Assembly: GCF_029201445.1 (NCBI RefSeq)
Contig: NZ_CP102381.1
Coordinates: 620,001-684,000, forward strand
Direction: 5' to 3'
Length of the DNA stretch: 64,000 nt
Source of the DNA: Thiomicrorhabdus lithotrophica
GTDB taxonomy: Bacteria > Pseudomonadota > Gammaproteobacteria > Thiomicrospirales > Thiomicrospiraceae
Shown here: positions 1-7,919 of the stretch, in pieces
How the letters are laid out: every line of letters begins with the position of its first letter
Position numbering within the stretch: position 1 is the first letter of the stretch
Notes under the pieces: model-generated
Seen by the model: the letters and a program-made list of their open reading frames with translations, nothing else
What the model was told of the DNA's origin: nothing
The model's database searches: none
Program-made: the position numbers and the translations under genes

Positions 1-30
1 AAATAGAAAATTGAAAATAATTTACATTCT

Positions 31-175
31 TTATATCTTAGTTATAGAGGATATATCTTGCGGATTCAAGTTATTTGGATCCATTGATACGTAATCTTCA
101 TACTCGTTAAAGGCTTGCTTTAGGAGTCTAAATGAATCGTTGAGTAGTGAGTGCTTAAAAAAGAGTATTTTTCGT
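31..175 (-). pseudogene. Possible fragment of a Lon-protease-like N-terminal domain
   Basis: Just downstream of mgtE, one minus-strand frame reads as plausible protein up to a stop at 31-33. It contains LLKQAFNEYEDYV followed by SMDPNNLNPQDISSITKI. This resembles the end of the Lon N-domain, where family members have a pattern like QFExYVKLNKKIPPEVLxSLxxI. There is no start codon or ribosome site, and the frame runs back into the mgtE 3' end, so it cannot be an intact gene. It may be a relic of a partial lon duplication. The similarity is short and recalled by eye, so chance resemblance is a real alternative. Confidence 0.25.
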
Positions 176-179
176 AAAA

Positions 180-1541
180 TTATAGTAATACAATGGTTGC
201 AAGTCCTAAGAAAACAAAGAAGCCAAGTGAATCGGTTACGGTGGTGAGCATAAGCCCTGATGCTAATGCGGGATCAATTTTCATACGCTGTAAAATCAGA
301 GGAATCATCGCACCAGCAAATGCGGCGACTAATAAATTAATGAGCATAGCTGAAGCAAAAATTAAACTTAAAGCGACATCACTAAACCAAAATAATACCG
401 CTAGGCCTGTTAACACGGCCCAAATAACACCGTTAAATAAACCTACAGTGGTCTCTTTAATTAAAAGAGAGCGACTGTTACTACGTGCCAGTTTACCAGT
501 TGCTAAAGCTCGAATAACGATAGTTGCCGTTTGTGTACCGGCAATCCCACCCATGCTGGCTATGATTGGCATCAGTATTGCAAGAGCGACGATTTTCTCG
601 ATTGATGCATCAAATAGGCCAATGACCATGGATGCGAATATCGCTGTAAGTAGATTGATTCCTAACCAAAAAGTACGTCGTTTTGCCGCACGGCTAGCAG
701 GAGCAAAGATATCTTCGTCTTCATCAAGACCGGCGCTGGCCATTTGAGCATGTTCAGCTTCTTCACGGATAATATCAACAACATCATCGATGGTGATACG
801 GCCTAAAATTTGGTTGGTTTCATTTACAACCGCTGCGGAGAGTAAGTCATTTTTTTCGAAGAAATGGGCAACTTCTTTTGCTGGTGTGAAAGCTCTAATA
901 CCAGGAATGTGTGAATCCAAAACTGTTTGAACTAATGTATCTTCATCGTGAGTCAGTAATACGGTAAGTTTTAACGAGCCAACAAATTTTCCTTCACGAT
1001 CACGAACAAACAGTTCTGCAGTTGATTCAGGTAGTTCACCTAATGTTCTTAAGTAACGTAAAACAACATCTAAACTTACATCAGCACGGACGGAAATTAA
1101 GTCGGTACTCATTAACCCCCCAGCCGTGTCTTCTGGATAAGTTAAAGCCATCTCAACCGCATTACGGTCACCTTCATCAAGTGACGCAAGTAAGGTCTGT
1201 TGGTCAGAAGAATCTAATGATTGCGCAATGTCTGCAATATCATCGGTTTCTAAGTCTTCTGTAATTTCGACGATTTCATGCGCTTCTAGAGACCCTAAAA
1301 GGTTTGCGGTTACTTCATCGTTAGTGTGGGTTAGGATTTCACCTTGGCGGGTACTTTCAACAGCTTCCCAAAGAATTTGACGCTCTTTAAGTGGCGTTGA
1401 TTCAAGAATTTCAGCAATTTCTTCTTCAACTAGGTGGGAGAAGAGGTCTTTAATCTGTTCTAAATTGTGAGATTCAACAGCAGCAAGGAGTTGTTCGGTA
1501 AGCTTGGCTTTGTCAATGGCAGTATGTGTTTGTGTTGTCAT
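180..1541 (-). CDS. mgtE: Magnesium transporter MgtE
   Basis: MgtE is an inner-membrane Mg2+ channel gated by cytoplasmic Mg2+. The 453-residue product has the family order: a helical N domain (about 1-130, with the LESLDEGDR-type repeats), a tandem CBS pair (about 135-260, starting near YPEDTAGGLM) and a C-terminal membrane domain of about five helices (from about 290, beginning FWLGINLLTAIFASMVIGLF). The membrane part contains the family's GGIAGTQT sequence. An upstream ATG exists at 1547, but it lies directly against the AAGGAG ribosome site. The ATG at 1541 has a 6-nt spacing and is preferred. The gene appears monocistronic. I saw no M-box-like leader in the 190 bp upstream. Confidence 0.93.
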   Translation of the reverse strand: MTTQTHTAIDKAKLTEQLLAAVESHNLEQIKDLFSHLVEEEIAEILESTPLKERQILWEAVESTRQGEILTHTNDEVTANLLGSLEAHEIVEITEDLETDDIADIAQSLDSSDQQTLLASLDEGDRNAVEMALTYPEDTAGGLMSTDLISVRADVSLDVVLRYLRTLGELPESTAELFVRDREGKFVGSLKLTVLLTHDEDTLVQTVLDSHIPGIRAFTPAKEVAHFFEKNDLLSAAVVNETNQILGRITIDDVVDIIREEAEHAQMASAGLDEDEDIFAPASRAAKRRTFWLGINLLTAIFASMVIGLFDASIEKIVALAILMPIIASMGGIAGTQTATIVIRALATGKLARSNSRSLLIKETTVGLFNGVIWAVLTGLAVLFWFSDVALSLIFASAMLINLLVAAFAGAMIPLILQRMKIDPALASGLMLTTVTDSLGFFVFLGLATIVLL

Positions 1542-1740
1542 GACCATCTCCTTACTGGTTATTTAGAACGTGATAAGTTCTCAAGTTCAAGTAAACTGAA
1601 ATTTAAGTGTTTACTCTTTAAAATATTGGCAATAGCAGTATTGCTTTGTATTGTAGCAGGAGATTATACGAAGAGGATTTAAAACAGGCCGGTTTATTAA
1701 GAGAATTTTGGAAATGCCTGGATGGTTAATAGGCATAAAA

Positions 1741-1770
1741 AAACGCCCTAAACAATATGTTTGGGCGTTT
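1741..1770 (-). terminator. Rho-independent terminator of hpf
   Basis: The arms AAACGCCC and GGGCGTTT enclose a short AT-rich loop, with a T-run on the minus-strand side, 24 bp after the hpf stop. The A/T runs on both sides might also allow function in the other direction. Confidence 0.85.
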
Positions 1771-1793
1771 TATCGACTAATCTAAGCTGAATA

Positions 1794-2129
1794 TTATGCT
1801 TCAGCAGTAGAAGGCATGCTTTTTACACCGCCAGATTTTCTATTGTGATCAGTGATTTTTTCTTTATGTTTTACAATTTGACGATCTAGCTTGTCTACTA
1901 AGCCATCGATTGAGGCATACATGTCTTCTGTATTATGCTGAGCAAATAAATCTGTACCAGAGCAGTGAACAGTGGCTTCAGCTTTTTGAGCTTGTTTCTC
2001 TACTGTCAAAATCACGTGAACATTGGTAACGTGATCAAAGTGTCTTGATAATTTGCCTAATTTTTCTGTAACGTATGTGCGAAGAGCATCTGTAACATCG
2101 ATATGGTGGCCAGTAATATTAATTTGCAT
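1794..2129 (-). CDS. hpf: Ribosome hibernation promoting factor HPF
   Basis: HPF binds the 30S decoding centre in starved cells and promotes inactive 100S ribosome dimers. The 111-residue product is the short gammaproteobacterial form. It begins MQINITGHHIDVTDALRTYV and keeps the S30AE/YfiA fold pattern (EKLGKLSRHFDHV, then a DLFAQ..EDMYASID segment); it lacks the long-form C-terminal dimerisation domain. AAGGAG lies 7 nt before the ATG. In many gammaproteobacteria hpf follows rpoN in the lptB-rpoN-hpf-ptsN order. Here rpoN is missing and 258 non-coding bases separate hpf from lptB, so hpf probably has its own promoter. Confidence 0.92.
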   Translation of the reverse strand: MQINITGHHIDVTDALRTYVTEKLGKLSRHFDHVTNVHVILTVEKQAQKAEATVHCSGTDLFAQHNTEDMYASIDGLVDKLDRQIVKHKEKITDHNRKSGGVKSMPSTAEA

Positions 2130-2387
2130 AGTATCGCTCCTTTATTTTGTGTTTTGCGATTCCGCTCAGATGTGGCTTTGGATTTTGAGCCAATGATTTT
2201 GAGTCCTTCAAAATTCCTGAGTTCGATTTCAGTATACCATCAAGATTTCAAAATAGCAGGTCTGTTTGAATAAGAAAATTTGAGATTTGAAGATAGAAAA
2301 ATCAATGAAAGATAATAAATTCAGGCTATACAATAATTTGCGGGTAATTGTTGTTGGTTAAGCCTAATCGTATTTTTTTAAAGAAAG

Positions 2388-3110
2388 TTATTGAAAATGC
2401 TCACCCAAATAAACACGTTTTACTTCCTTGTGTTCAAGTACTTCTTTAGGCGTGCCAGCGGCCAGAATGGTTCCAGCATGAAGGATATAAGCGTGGTCAC
2501 AAACCCCTAAAGTTTCTCTCACGTTGTGGTCAGTAATTAATATGCCAATATCTTTGTCTTTAAGATGAGTAATGATGTTTTGAATGTCTTTTACTGAGAT
2601 TGGATCAACCCCTGCAAATGGCTCATCTAGAAGAATGAACTTTGGTTCCATTGCTAAAGCGCGGGCGATTTCTACTCGACGACGTTCACCGCCTGATAAG
2701 GCTTGTCCTGGTTGTTCTAGAATGTGACCAATCTGCAGGTCATCAATTAAATTTTCAAAAAGTAAATTGCGTTGGTCTTCAGACAGTTCTGGGCGCATCT
2801 CTAAAATGGCCATGATGTTTTCTGTCACGGTCAACTTTCTAAAAACCGAAGCTTCTTGGGGTAGGTAGCCTATACCTAATTTGGCGCGTTGATGAATTGC
2901 CAGTTTAGAAATTTCTTGTTCATCTAGATATATTTGACCATCATCGTTAGGTACCAGGCCGGTCATCATGTAAAAAGTGGTCGTTTTTCCCGCTCCGTTT
3001 GGGCCAAGTAAGCCAACAACTTGACCGCTAAACACGTCAATATCAACTGAAGTAACCACATGTCTTTTTTTATAGCTTTTAGCAAGCCCGCGTGCGTAGA
3101 AGTGAGCCAT
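2388..3110 (-). CDS. lptB: LPS export ABC transporter ATPase LptB
   Basis: LptB is the cytoplasmic ATPase of the LptBFG complex, which extracts lipopolysaccharide from the inner membrane and pushes it along the LptC-LptA bridge. The 240-residue protein has Walker A (GPNGAGKTT, about 35-43), a Q-loop near YLPQEASVF, the signature LSGGERRR and Walker B FILLDEPFAGVDP, then the H-loop in ITDHNVRE. FAGVDP is typical of LptB. The gene starts 12 bp after the lptA stop and is probably co-transcribed with kdsC-lptC-lptA. The permeases LptF and LptG are not in the window. Confidence 0.95.
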   Translation of the reverse strand: MAHFYARGLAKSYKKRHVVTSVDIDVFSGQVVGLLGPNGAGKTTTFYMMTGLVPNDDGQIYLDEQEISKLAIHQRAKLGIGYLPQEASVFRKLTVTENIMAILEMRPELSEDQRNLLFENLIDDLQIGHILEQPGQALSGGERRRVEIARALAMEPKFILLDEPFAGVDPISVKDIQNIITHLKDKDIGILITDHNVRETLGVCDHAYILHAGTILAAGTPKEVLEHKEVKRVYLGEHFQ

Positions 3111-3122
3111 AAACTGTAATAC

Positions 3123-3656
3123 CTATTTGTTTGCTGGAGCAGGCGTAAAGGTAACAGAAATACGTTTTTTCTCTGTTTCAGTGCTTTGTGCCTGCAATGT
3201 TTGATTGGCGATATCATAAAAAAGCCTTGGGCCTTTTATAATGTGTTTACCAGGTTGTTCAACTTGTGCATTACCAATCAGCAACACCGTTCTGTTTTGA
3301 GCATGATATTCAATTTTATTGGCTTTGCCCTTTAACCAGGCCTGGTCAATTTGACTGAAGCGCTTAAAACTAGCCTGCTTACCTGTGGCAATTACTTCTG
3401 TTACTTGATTGTTGGGGTGAGAAATATTAATCACATCTCCCTTTAACGTGAGGCTACCTTGGGTGACAATTACATTTCCGCTATAAAGACTTTTGCCTTC
3501 TTTTTCACTGGCTTTTAAACTGTTTGCAGAAATGTTTACTGGTTGTTGTTCATCTGGTTTACTAGGCGTGCTTTTGCTTTCGGTTGCCGCATTGGCCCCG
3601 CTTACAAAAATTAGGCTTAATAATAGGGTTGGAATAAAACGGTTCACTTTTTGCAT
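3123..3656 (-). CDS. lptA: Periplasmic LPS bridge protein LptA
   Basis: LptA polymerises into the beta-jellyroll bridge that carries LPS across the periplasm. The reading frame is open further upstream, but the start at 3656 is chosen: it gives a clean signal peptide (MQKVNRFIPTLLLSLIFVSG, ending ANAA), it sits one base after the lptC stop, and AAGGGA precedes it. The mature part (about 155 residues) has the OstA-like pattern KSLYSGNVIVTQGSLTLKGD and a C-terminal strand-rich region. One exact copy of the window's dispersed palindrome lies inside this gene and encodes DQAWL. Confidence 0.92.
   Translation of the reverse strand: MQKVNRFIPTLLLSLIFVSGANAATESKSTPSKPDEQQPVNISANSLKASEKEGKSLYSGNVIVTQGSLTLKGDVINISHPNNQVTEVIATGKQASFKRFSQIDQAWLKGKANKIEYHAQNRTVLLIGNAQVEQPGKHIIKGPRLFYDIANQTLQAQSTETEKKRISVTFTPAPANK
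3335..3346. repeat. ACCAGGCCTGGT palindrome, exact, inside lptA
   Basis: An exact copy read on the minus strand as GAC CAG GCC TGG TTA, coding DQAWL. Confidence 0.9.
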
Positions 3657-3657
3657 T

Positions 3658-4293
3658 TTATTGTCCCTTAGGGTGCGAGGATTGTGAAGAAGGCCACTTT
3701 TTTGGCTGCATATCATTAGGATGGTAAGTGCTTTTTACATCTAAAAGCAATTCAAATTCAGAGTTGGTTAAGTCCGCTTTAAGCCCAGTTCCTGTTGTCT
3801 CACCATTGTATTGTTTAATGAAAACTTTTGCATCTGTATAAGCTTGGTTTGTTTGACTGTTGTAGCTCAAGCTTTCGGTGTTTAAGGTCGTTTGTGATGC
3901 ACTATTTTGATCTGAATTTGTCATGCTGGTTTGAGTGATAACAACCTTACCCTTAAAGGTAACAACTTCATCGTTAGTGCTCTCACCCTTTAGACTAGAG
4001 AGGTTTGTTACAGAGTCTTTTTCAATTATCTGAACGCTAGGAGAGGTGAATTCACTTTTTTTAACTTCATCTTTGTAGTGAATGTTTTCAGCATGAATAA
4101 TGGTGTGTTTATCCTGTTCACCGGGTGCAATTTTCCAGATAGTCGTATCTTTTGCCTGCCAGCTGTAGGCCAGAGGCTGGCTAACAGCAACCTCAGTTTT
4201 TGAGGTCGATTGGTTTTGTTGATTGGCTATCCATAGAGCAACGGTTGCCAAAAGCAATGTAAGCAAAATAATGCGTAATCGGGAGAGGCGCAT
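3658..4293 (-). CDS. lptC: LPS export protein LptC
   Basis: LptC is the inner-membrane-anchored bitopic protein that passes LPS from LptBFG to LptA. The 211-residue product has one N-terminal membrane helix (about 7-24, IILLTLLLATVALWIANQ) followed by a periplasmic beta-rich domain with HAENIHYKD and a C-terminal TYHPN. It is about 20 residues longer than the E. coli protein, mostly in a Ser/Thr/Gln-rich stretch around 115-150. It lies between kdsC and lptA in the usual order. Sequence conservation in this family is low, so the call rests on topology and position as much as on motifs. Confidence 0.87.
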   Translation of the reverse strand: MRLSRLRIILLTLLLATVALWIANQQNQSTSKTEVAVSQPLAYSWQAKDTTIWKIAPGEQDKHTIIHAENIHYKDEVKKSEFTSPSVQIIEKDSVTNLSSLKGESTNDEVVTFKGKVVITQTSMTNSDQNSASQTTLNTESLSYNSQTNQAYTDAKVFIKQYNGETTGTGLKADLTNSEFELLLDVKSTYHPNDMQPKKWPSSQSSHPKGQ

Positions 4294-4315
4294 AGTGGTT
4301 TTAACTCAAAGCTAA

Positions 4316-4861
4316 TTAATTAGCTAAGTCTCTTAGGAAGAAGTCCATGTGCTGCTGCCAGCTGCCTTGCGAGCGCATAATGATTTCAGCAACTTCACGC
4401 ACACAACCTTGGCCGCCATTAAACTTAGAAATGTAGTCCACACGAGTTTTAACTTCATTATCGCCATCAAGAGGCGTAACGGCTAAGCCAATGCGCATTA
4501 AGATTGGTAAATCCAAAATGTCATCACCAATATAGGCAATCTCATCTAATTCAAGCCCAAGATCTTCAACCAGTTTTAAAAAAGTAGGGAGTTTGTCAGG
4601 AATGCCTTGAAAGACGTGTTTTACTTTTAAATCTTTCATGCGATTGGTAACAAGTTGTGATTTACGGCCAGTGATAATGCCAATCTCAACCTGGCTTTTT
4701 TGTAATAGAACGATACCGTGCCCATCACGAGTGTTGAAAGACTTATATTCAACACCGTTATCTCCATAAAATAGACGATTATCGGTTAACACGCCATCGA
4801 CATCTAAAATCAGAAGTTTAATTTTTTTTGCTTTTTCAGCCAGGTGTTGAGGGATGTTCAT
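4316..4861 (-). CDS. kdsC: 3-deoxy-D-manno-octulosonate 8-phosphate phosphatase KdsC
   Basis: KdsC removes phosphate from KDO 8-phosphate to give KDO for the LPS inner core. The 181-residue cytoplasmic HAD protein has motif I as LDVDGVLTDN (nucleophile and acid/base Asp), motif II as ITGRKS, the KdsC-type HVFQG segment and motif III/IV as YIGDDILDLPIL. This is a C0-type HAD with no cap, so the length fits. A GTG 10 codons upstream (4891) is open in frame. The ATG at 4861 is preferred because AAAAGGC precedes it at good spacing. The usual upstream partner kdsD is absent, and yrbG follows directly instead. Confidence 0.93.
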   Translation of the reverse strand: MNIPQHLAEKAKKIKLLILDVDGVLTDNRLFYGDNGVEYKSFNTRDGHGIVLLQKSQVEIGIITGRKSQLVTNRMKDLKVKHVFQGIPDKLPTFLKLVEDLGLELDEIAYIGDDILDLPILMRIGLAVTPLDGDNEVKTRVDYISKFNGGQGCVREVAEIIMRSQGSWQQHMDFFLRDLAN

Positions 4862-4939
4862 GTTTAAGCCTTTTTGATTGCTTTTAGGCACCTTAATTTA
4901 AAAGTACCTGAAAGTGTCATTGAATATTTGGCTTATACT

Positions 4940-5929
4940 TTAAACAGCTATAGAGCGGAAGTAAAGTAAGATTAAGAATGCAATAAATAGCAAGACCAGC
5001 AAAATACCTTGAGACCTTTGGATTACCGCTTTGCCTTTGCGAGGAATTGCCATTAATAACATTGCTAGTGTGAAGCCAAGCATGATTGGCATATCAAGAT
5101 AGAGTACCGATGAATCAAGCAATGACGGAGCAAGCAGGGCTGGAACGGCAAGTACGGCTAATATATTGAATAAGTTTGAACCAACAATGTTACCAATCAT
5201 TAAATCGGCTTCGTTTTTACGTGCTGCGGAAATCGCTGCGGCAAGTTCAGGTAAGCTGGTACCAATCGCAATGATGGTCAAACCAATTACCACTTCAGGC
5301 ACTTCAAAGTAATTGGCAATATCCACTGCGCCAGAGACCATCATTTTGGCACTAATCATTAAAATGACCAGCCCCACTACCAGGAATAATAAGGCTTTAT
5401 TTTTAGTTAACTCAGGCATTTCTTCGAGTTCGTGTTTAGTATCATCCACTAACGGATCTTTAGGGTCTAATGATTTGTTGGCTTTAATCATCCAACCCAT
5501 AACGGCAACTAGGGCAATAACAAGGATAATACCGTCATAGAAACCTAGTTGGCCGTCTAAAACCAATAGGTAGGCACCAATTGAGATAGCTAATAAAACG
5601 GGCAGTTCACGTTTTAAGATTGAAGACTTAACCACAATGGGTGCAATAAGGGCGGTAAAGCCTAACACTAAACCAATGTTTGCAATATTTGAACCTACAG
5701 CGTTACCAATTGCTAAGCCGGGACTATTGTCAAGAGAGGCTAAAGTAGCAACCACTACTTCAGGCATTGAGGTACCAAAACCTAGTACGACTACACCAAT
5801 AACGAGTGGTGAAATAGAGAGATGTTTGGCGGTACTGGCTGCTCCGTCAATAAAGATATCAGAACTCCATACAAGAAGCGCTAATCCAATAATGAGAAGT
5901 AAGCTAGGGAGCAACAACGTTGTTAGCAT
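4940..5929 (-). CDS. yrbG: CaCA-family calcium/sodium antiporter (YrbG type)
   Basis: This is an inner-membrane cation antiporter with about 10 helices. The two inverted alpha repeats that define the CaCA family are clear: GFGTSMPEVVVA..GNAVGSNIANIGL near 51-90 and AIGTSLPELAAA..GNIVGSNLFNIL near 220-260. A charged cytoplasmic loop (about 155-180, DPKDPLVDDTKHELEEMPEL) separates the halves. The start is either the ATG at 5929 or a TTG at 5932, with AAGG upstream. Its place beside kdsC-lptCAB matches the E. coli yrbG neighbourhood. The ion it moves in vivo cannot be read from the sequence. Confidence 0.9.
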   Translation of the reverse strand: MLTTLLLPSLLLIIGLALLVWSSDIFIDGAASTAKHLSISPLVIGVVVLGFGTSMPEVVVATLASLDNSPGLAIGNAVGSNIANIGLVLGFTALIAPIVVKSSILKRELPVLLAISIGAYLLVLDGQLGFYDGIILVIALVAVMGWMIKANKSLDPKDPLVDDTKHELEEMPELTKNKALLFLVVGLVILMISAKMMVSGAVDIANYFEVPEVVIGLTIIAIGTSLPELAAAISAARKNEADLMIGNIVGSNLFNILAVLAVPALLAPSLLDSSVLYLDMPIMLGFTLAMLLMAIPRKGKAVIQRSQGILLVLLFIAFLILLYFRSIAV

Positions 5930-5960
5930 CAATCTATCTGCCTTAAATAATTGTGGTTAA

Positions 5961-6291
5961 AAAACTCAATTCAGCATTATAACGAAAATCATTGTGGAAA
6001 TAAACTTGGTTTATGACTACGCATATCATTTTGTGTATTGAATGGTTATTTTATGGAGTATAGGTTGATTTTTTTATTTAAATTAAAATAAAAAAAGTTG
6101 CTTAGAAGATGGTTCAGTAATAGTAAGATACTAAAGCGACCTTTGCACCAGTTAATTCACGAACAAATGGCTAAAACGTATCTGGTTTTTGTTCATTTTT
6201 CTTTCGCGTCTAACTCATGCAAAGGTTTCTAAATCCGTTGCTTCTTGTTTGGATTGCCCAAAGGGTGAGCGTTTAAATTAAAGGTTTTTGA
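5961..6291. other. Intergenic region between divergent genes, no gene seen
   Basis: About 330 bp between yrbG (minus) and the half-DUF72 gene (plus). It is AT-rich around 6068-6100, as expected for divergent promoters. An 8-bp inverted repeat CCTTTGCA / TGCAAAGG lies at 6140-6147 and 6218-6225, too far apart to read as a hairpin. No gene, RNA or strong promoter match was seen. Confidence 0.5.
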
Positions 6292-6894
6292 GTGGAAAAT
6301 TTACAAGTCGGTACCTATGGTTGGCAATATGAATCTTGGATAGGAGGGTTTTATCCAGAAGATATTCCTGAAGATTGGCAGCTTGACTATTACAGCAATG
6401 CTTATCGTGTACTTTTAGTGCCCGAGCAGGCCTGGTTAAGTTGGAATGAAGTTGATTTTGAAGAGATTCTAGATGCCGTAGAGGGAGATTTTGGATTCTA
6501 TTTTGAAGTGGTTGATGACTTAGATAGTAATAAAGAAGTGCAGTTAACCAAAATCGTTGGTGTATTCTCAGAAACAGCTAAGGGTGTCGTGATGTTTTCA
6601 GAGAAAGAGAGATTTGAAAGCTCATGTTGCGGTTTACCGGTGACCCTTATTTCCAAAAGTCAGGTTCTACCGGGTTGGCAATGGAAAGTGCAAGGATTTA
6701 CCTGTTCTGGTGAGCCTTGCGGAGTGGTGATTGAATTAACTTCTCAGCCTAAAGAGCAGACTGCGCTTTTAAAATCTTTTGTGGGAGGCTTTCCTGATGG
6801 GTGTCAAGGTGCGCCACTGTTTGTTAAAGGTAGCGATATAGATATGACACAAGTCTATAATTTGAAAACGATTGGTGAGTTTTTAGGTTATTGA
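6292..6894 (+). CDS. Uncharacterised protein with a partial DUF72/YecE-like N terminus
   Basis: I do not recognise this 200-residue protein as a named family. The first 45 residues (VGTYGWQYESWIGGFYPEDI, then a DYYSNAYR segment) resemble the start of the DUF72/YecE TIM-barrel, where a GTSGWxYxxWxGxFYP pattern is followed by LxYYAxxF. The rest does not look like a TIM barrel and the usual DUF72 length is about 240-280. The middle has many acidic residues. Cysteines occur as SSCCG (about 105) and TCSGEPCG (about 141), with a last one near 166. The start is GTG with AAAGG 7 nt upstream. No signal peptide or membrane helix is present. The gene stands alone between yrbG and mla. Confidence 0.7.
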   Translation: MENLQVGTYGWQYESWIGGFYPEDIPEDWQLDYYSNAYRVLLVPEQAWLSWNEVDFEEILDAVEGDFGFYFEVVDDLDSNKEVQLTKIVGVFSETAKGVVMFSEKERFESSCCGLPVTLISKSQVLPGWQWKVQGFTCSGEPCGVVIELTSQPKEQTALLKSFVGGFPDGCQGAPLFVKGSDIDMTQVYNLKTIGEFLGY

Positions 6895-6971
6895 GTTTTA
6901 TTGATGGGTTTTTAGGTTATGAAACATGAATAAAGTGTTTAGAAATACCTGAAAATTTCGGTCAGGGTGTT

Positions 6972-6993
6972 GTCACTTTTTACAGAGAGTGAC
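6972..6993. promoter_or_regulatory. Dyad next to a -10 box upstream of mlaF
   Basis: GTCACT-N10-AGTGAC forms a perfect 6-bp dyad directly before a TATAAT at 6998-7003. The layout suits an operator over a promoter for the mla operon. No good -35 sits at 16-18 bp, so a regulator-assisted promoter is possible. The regulator is unknown. Confidence 0.4.
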
Positions 6994-7028
6994 TTTGTAT
7001 AATAGATTATTAATAAATACGTTAAAAT

Positions 7029-7040
7029 ACCAGGCCTGGT
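7029..7040. repeat. ACCAGGCCTGGT palindrome, exact, before mlaF
   Basis: An exact copy extended to TACCAGGCCTGGTA, about 50 bp before mlaF and downstream of the -10 candidate. It would therefore be transcribed in the mla leader. Confidence 0.9.
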
Positions 7041-7088
7041 AGCTTCAAGAAGTTTGTTTTACGCTAATTAAAGTGTCTTGCATGACAC

Positions 7089-7919
7089 ATGGTAAAAAAA
7101 AGTAAAAGCATGAGTGATCAAATATTAATTGAAATCAAAAACCTTACTTTTATGCGTGGTGATAGAAAAATCTTTGATGATATTTCATTCACTATTCCTA
7201 AGGGTAAAGTCACGGCAATCATGGGTCCAAGTGGTTCAGGAAAAACCACATTGCTTAAATTGATTGCGGGTCAGTTACAGCCAGACTCAGGTGAGGTTTT
7301 TGTTGAAGGTTTGAATGTTCATGAATTACCTCGTAAAAAACTGTATCAATTACGTCGTAAAATGGGCATGCTTTTTCAAAGTGGTGCTTTGCTAACGGAT
7401 TTGTCGGTTTTTGATAATGTAGCTTTTCCGTTACGAGAGCATACAAAGTTGCCTGAATCGGTGATTTATCCATTAGTGTTGATGAAGTTACAAGCAGTAG
7501 GTTTACGTGGTGCCAAAGATTTAATGCCTGCTGAGTTATCTGGAGGAATGTCTCGACGAGTGGCTTTGGCTAGAGGTATTGCTTTGGATCCTGAAATGAT
7601 TTTTTATGATGAGCCTTTTGTAGGGCAAGATCCAATTACTATGGGTGTTTTGGTTGAATTAATTCGTAAGCTGAATGATAGCTTGGGCTTAACAAGTGTT
7701 GTGGTTTCGCATGATGTTAATGAAGTCTTATCTATAGCTGATAACGTTTGTGTCTTGTCTGAAGGTAAAATTATTGCCAAAGGTACTAAAGAAGAACTTT
7801 TAAATGAGAAGTCAGGTTATGTAAATCAGTTTATAAATGGTTTGCCTGACGGGCCTGTTCCATTTCACTATCCTGCAGAATCGTATATGAATGATATGGT
7901 GCAACGTGATGAAAAATAA
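7089..7919 (+). CDS. mlaF: Phospholipid transport ATPase MlaF
   Basis: MlaF is the ATPase of the MlaFEDB complex, which moves phospholipids between the inner membrane and the periplasmic carrier MlaC to maintain outer-membrane asymmetry. The 276-residue protein has Walker A GPSGSGKTT (about 45-53), signature LSGGMSRR, Walker B MIFYDEPFVGQDP and the switch His in VSHDVNE. The C-terminal tail has the family's GLPDGPVPFHYP, which in MlaF contacts the partner subunit. Neither the ATG at 7089 nor that at 7110 (MSDQILIEI) has a strong ribosome site, so the start is uncertain by 7 codons. A short dyad GTGTC-N6-GACAC (7073-7088) abuts the first ATG. Confidence 0.93.
   Translation: MVKKSKSMSDQILIEIKNLTFMRGDRKIFDDISFTIPKGKVTAIMGPSGSGKTTLLKLIAGQLQPDSGEVFVEGLNVHELPRKKLYQLRRKMGMLFQSGALLTDLSVFDNVAFPLREHTKLPESVIYPLVLMKLQAVGLRGAKDLMPAELSGGMSRRVALARGIALDPEMIFYDEPFVGQDPITMGVLVELIRKLNDSLGLTSVVVSHDVNEVLSIADNVCVLSEGKIIAKGTKEELLNEKSGYVNQFINGLPDGPVPFHYPAESYMNDMVQRDEK

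Noticed and set aside
193-747. A 184-residue plus-strand frame opposite mgtE
   Set aside because: It is a shadow of the conserved MgtE membrane domain on the other strand, with no ribosome site or recognisable domain.
1548-1740. Mg2+ riboswitch (M-box) upstream of mgtE
   Set aside because: No recognisable M-box helices, and the length of about 190 bp includes the neighbouring terminator flank.
6140-6225. Inverted repeat CCTTTGCA / TGCAAAGG before the 6.3-kb gene
   Set aside because: The 70-bp separation makes a hairpin unlikely and 8 bp could be chance.
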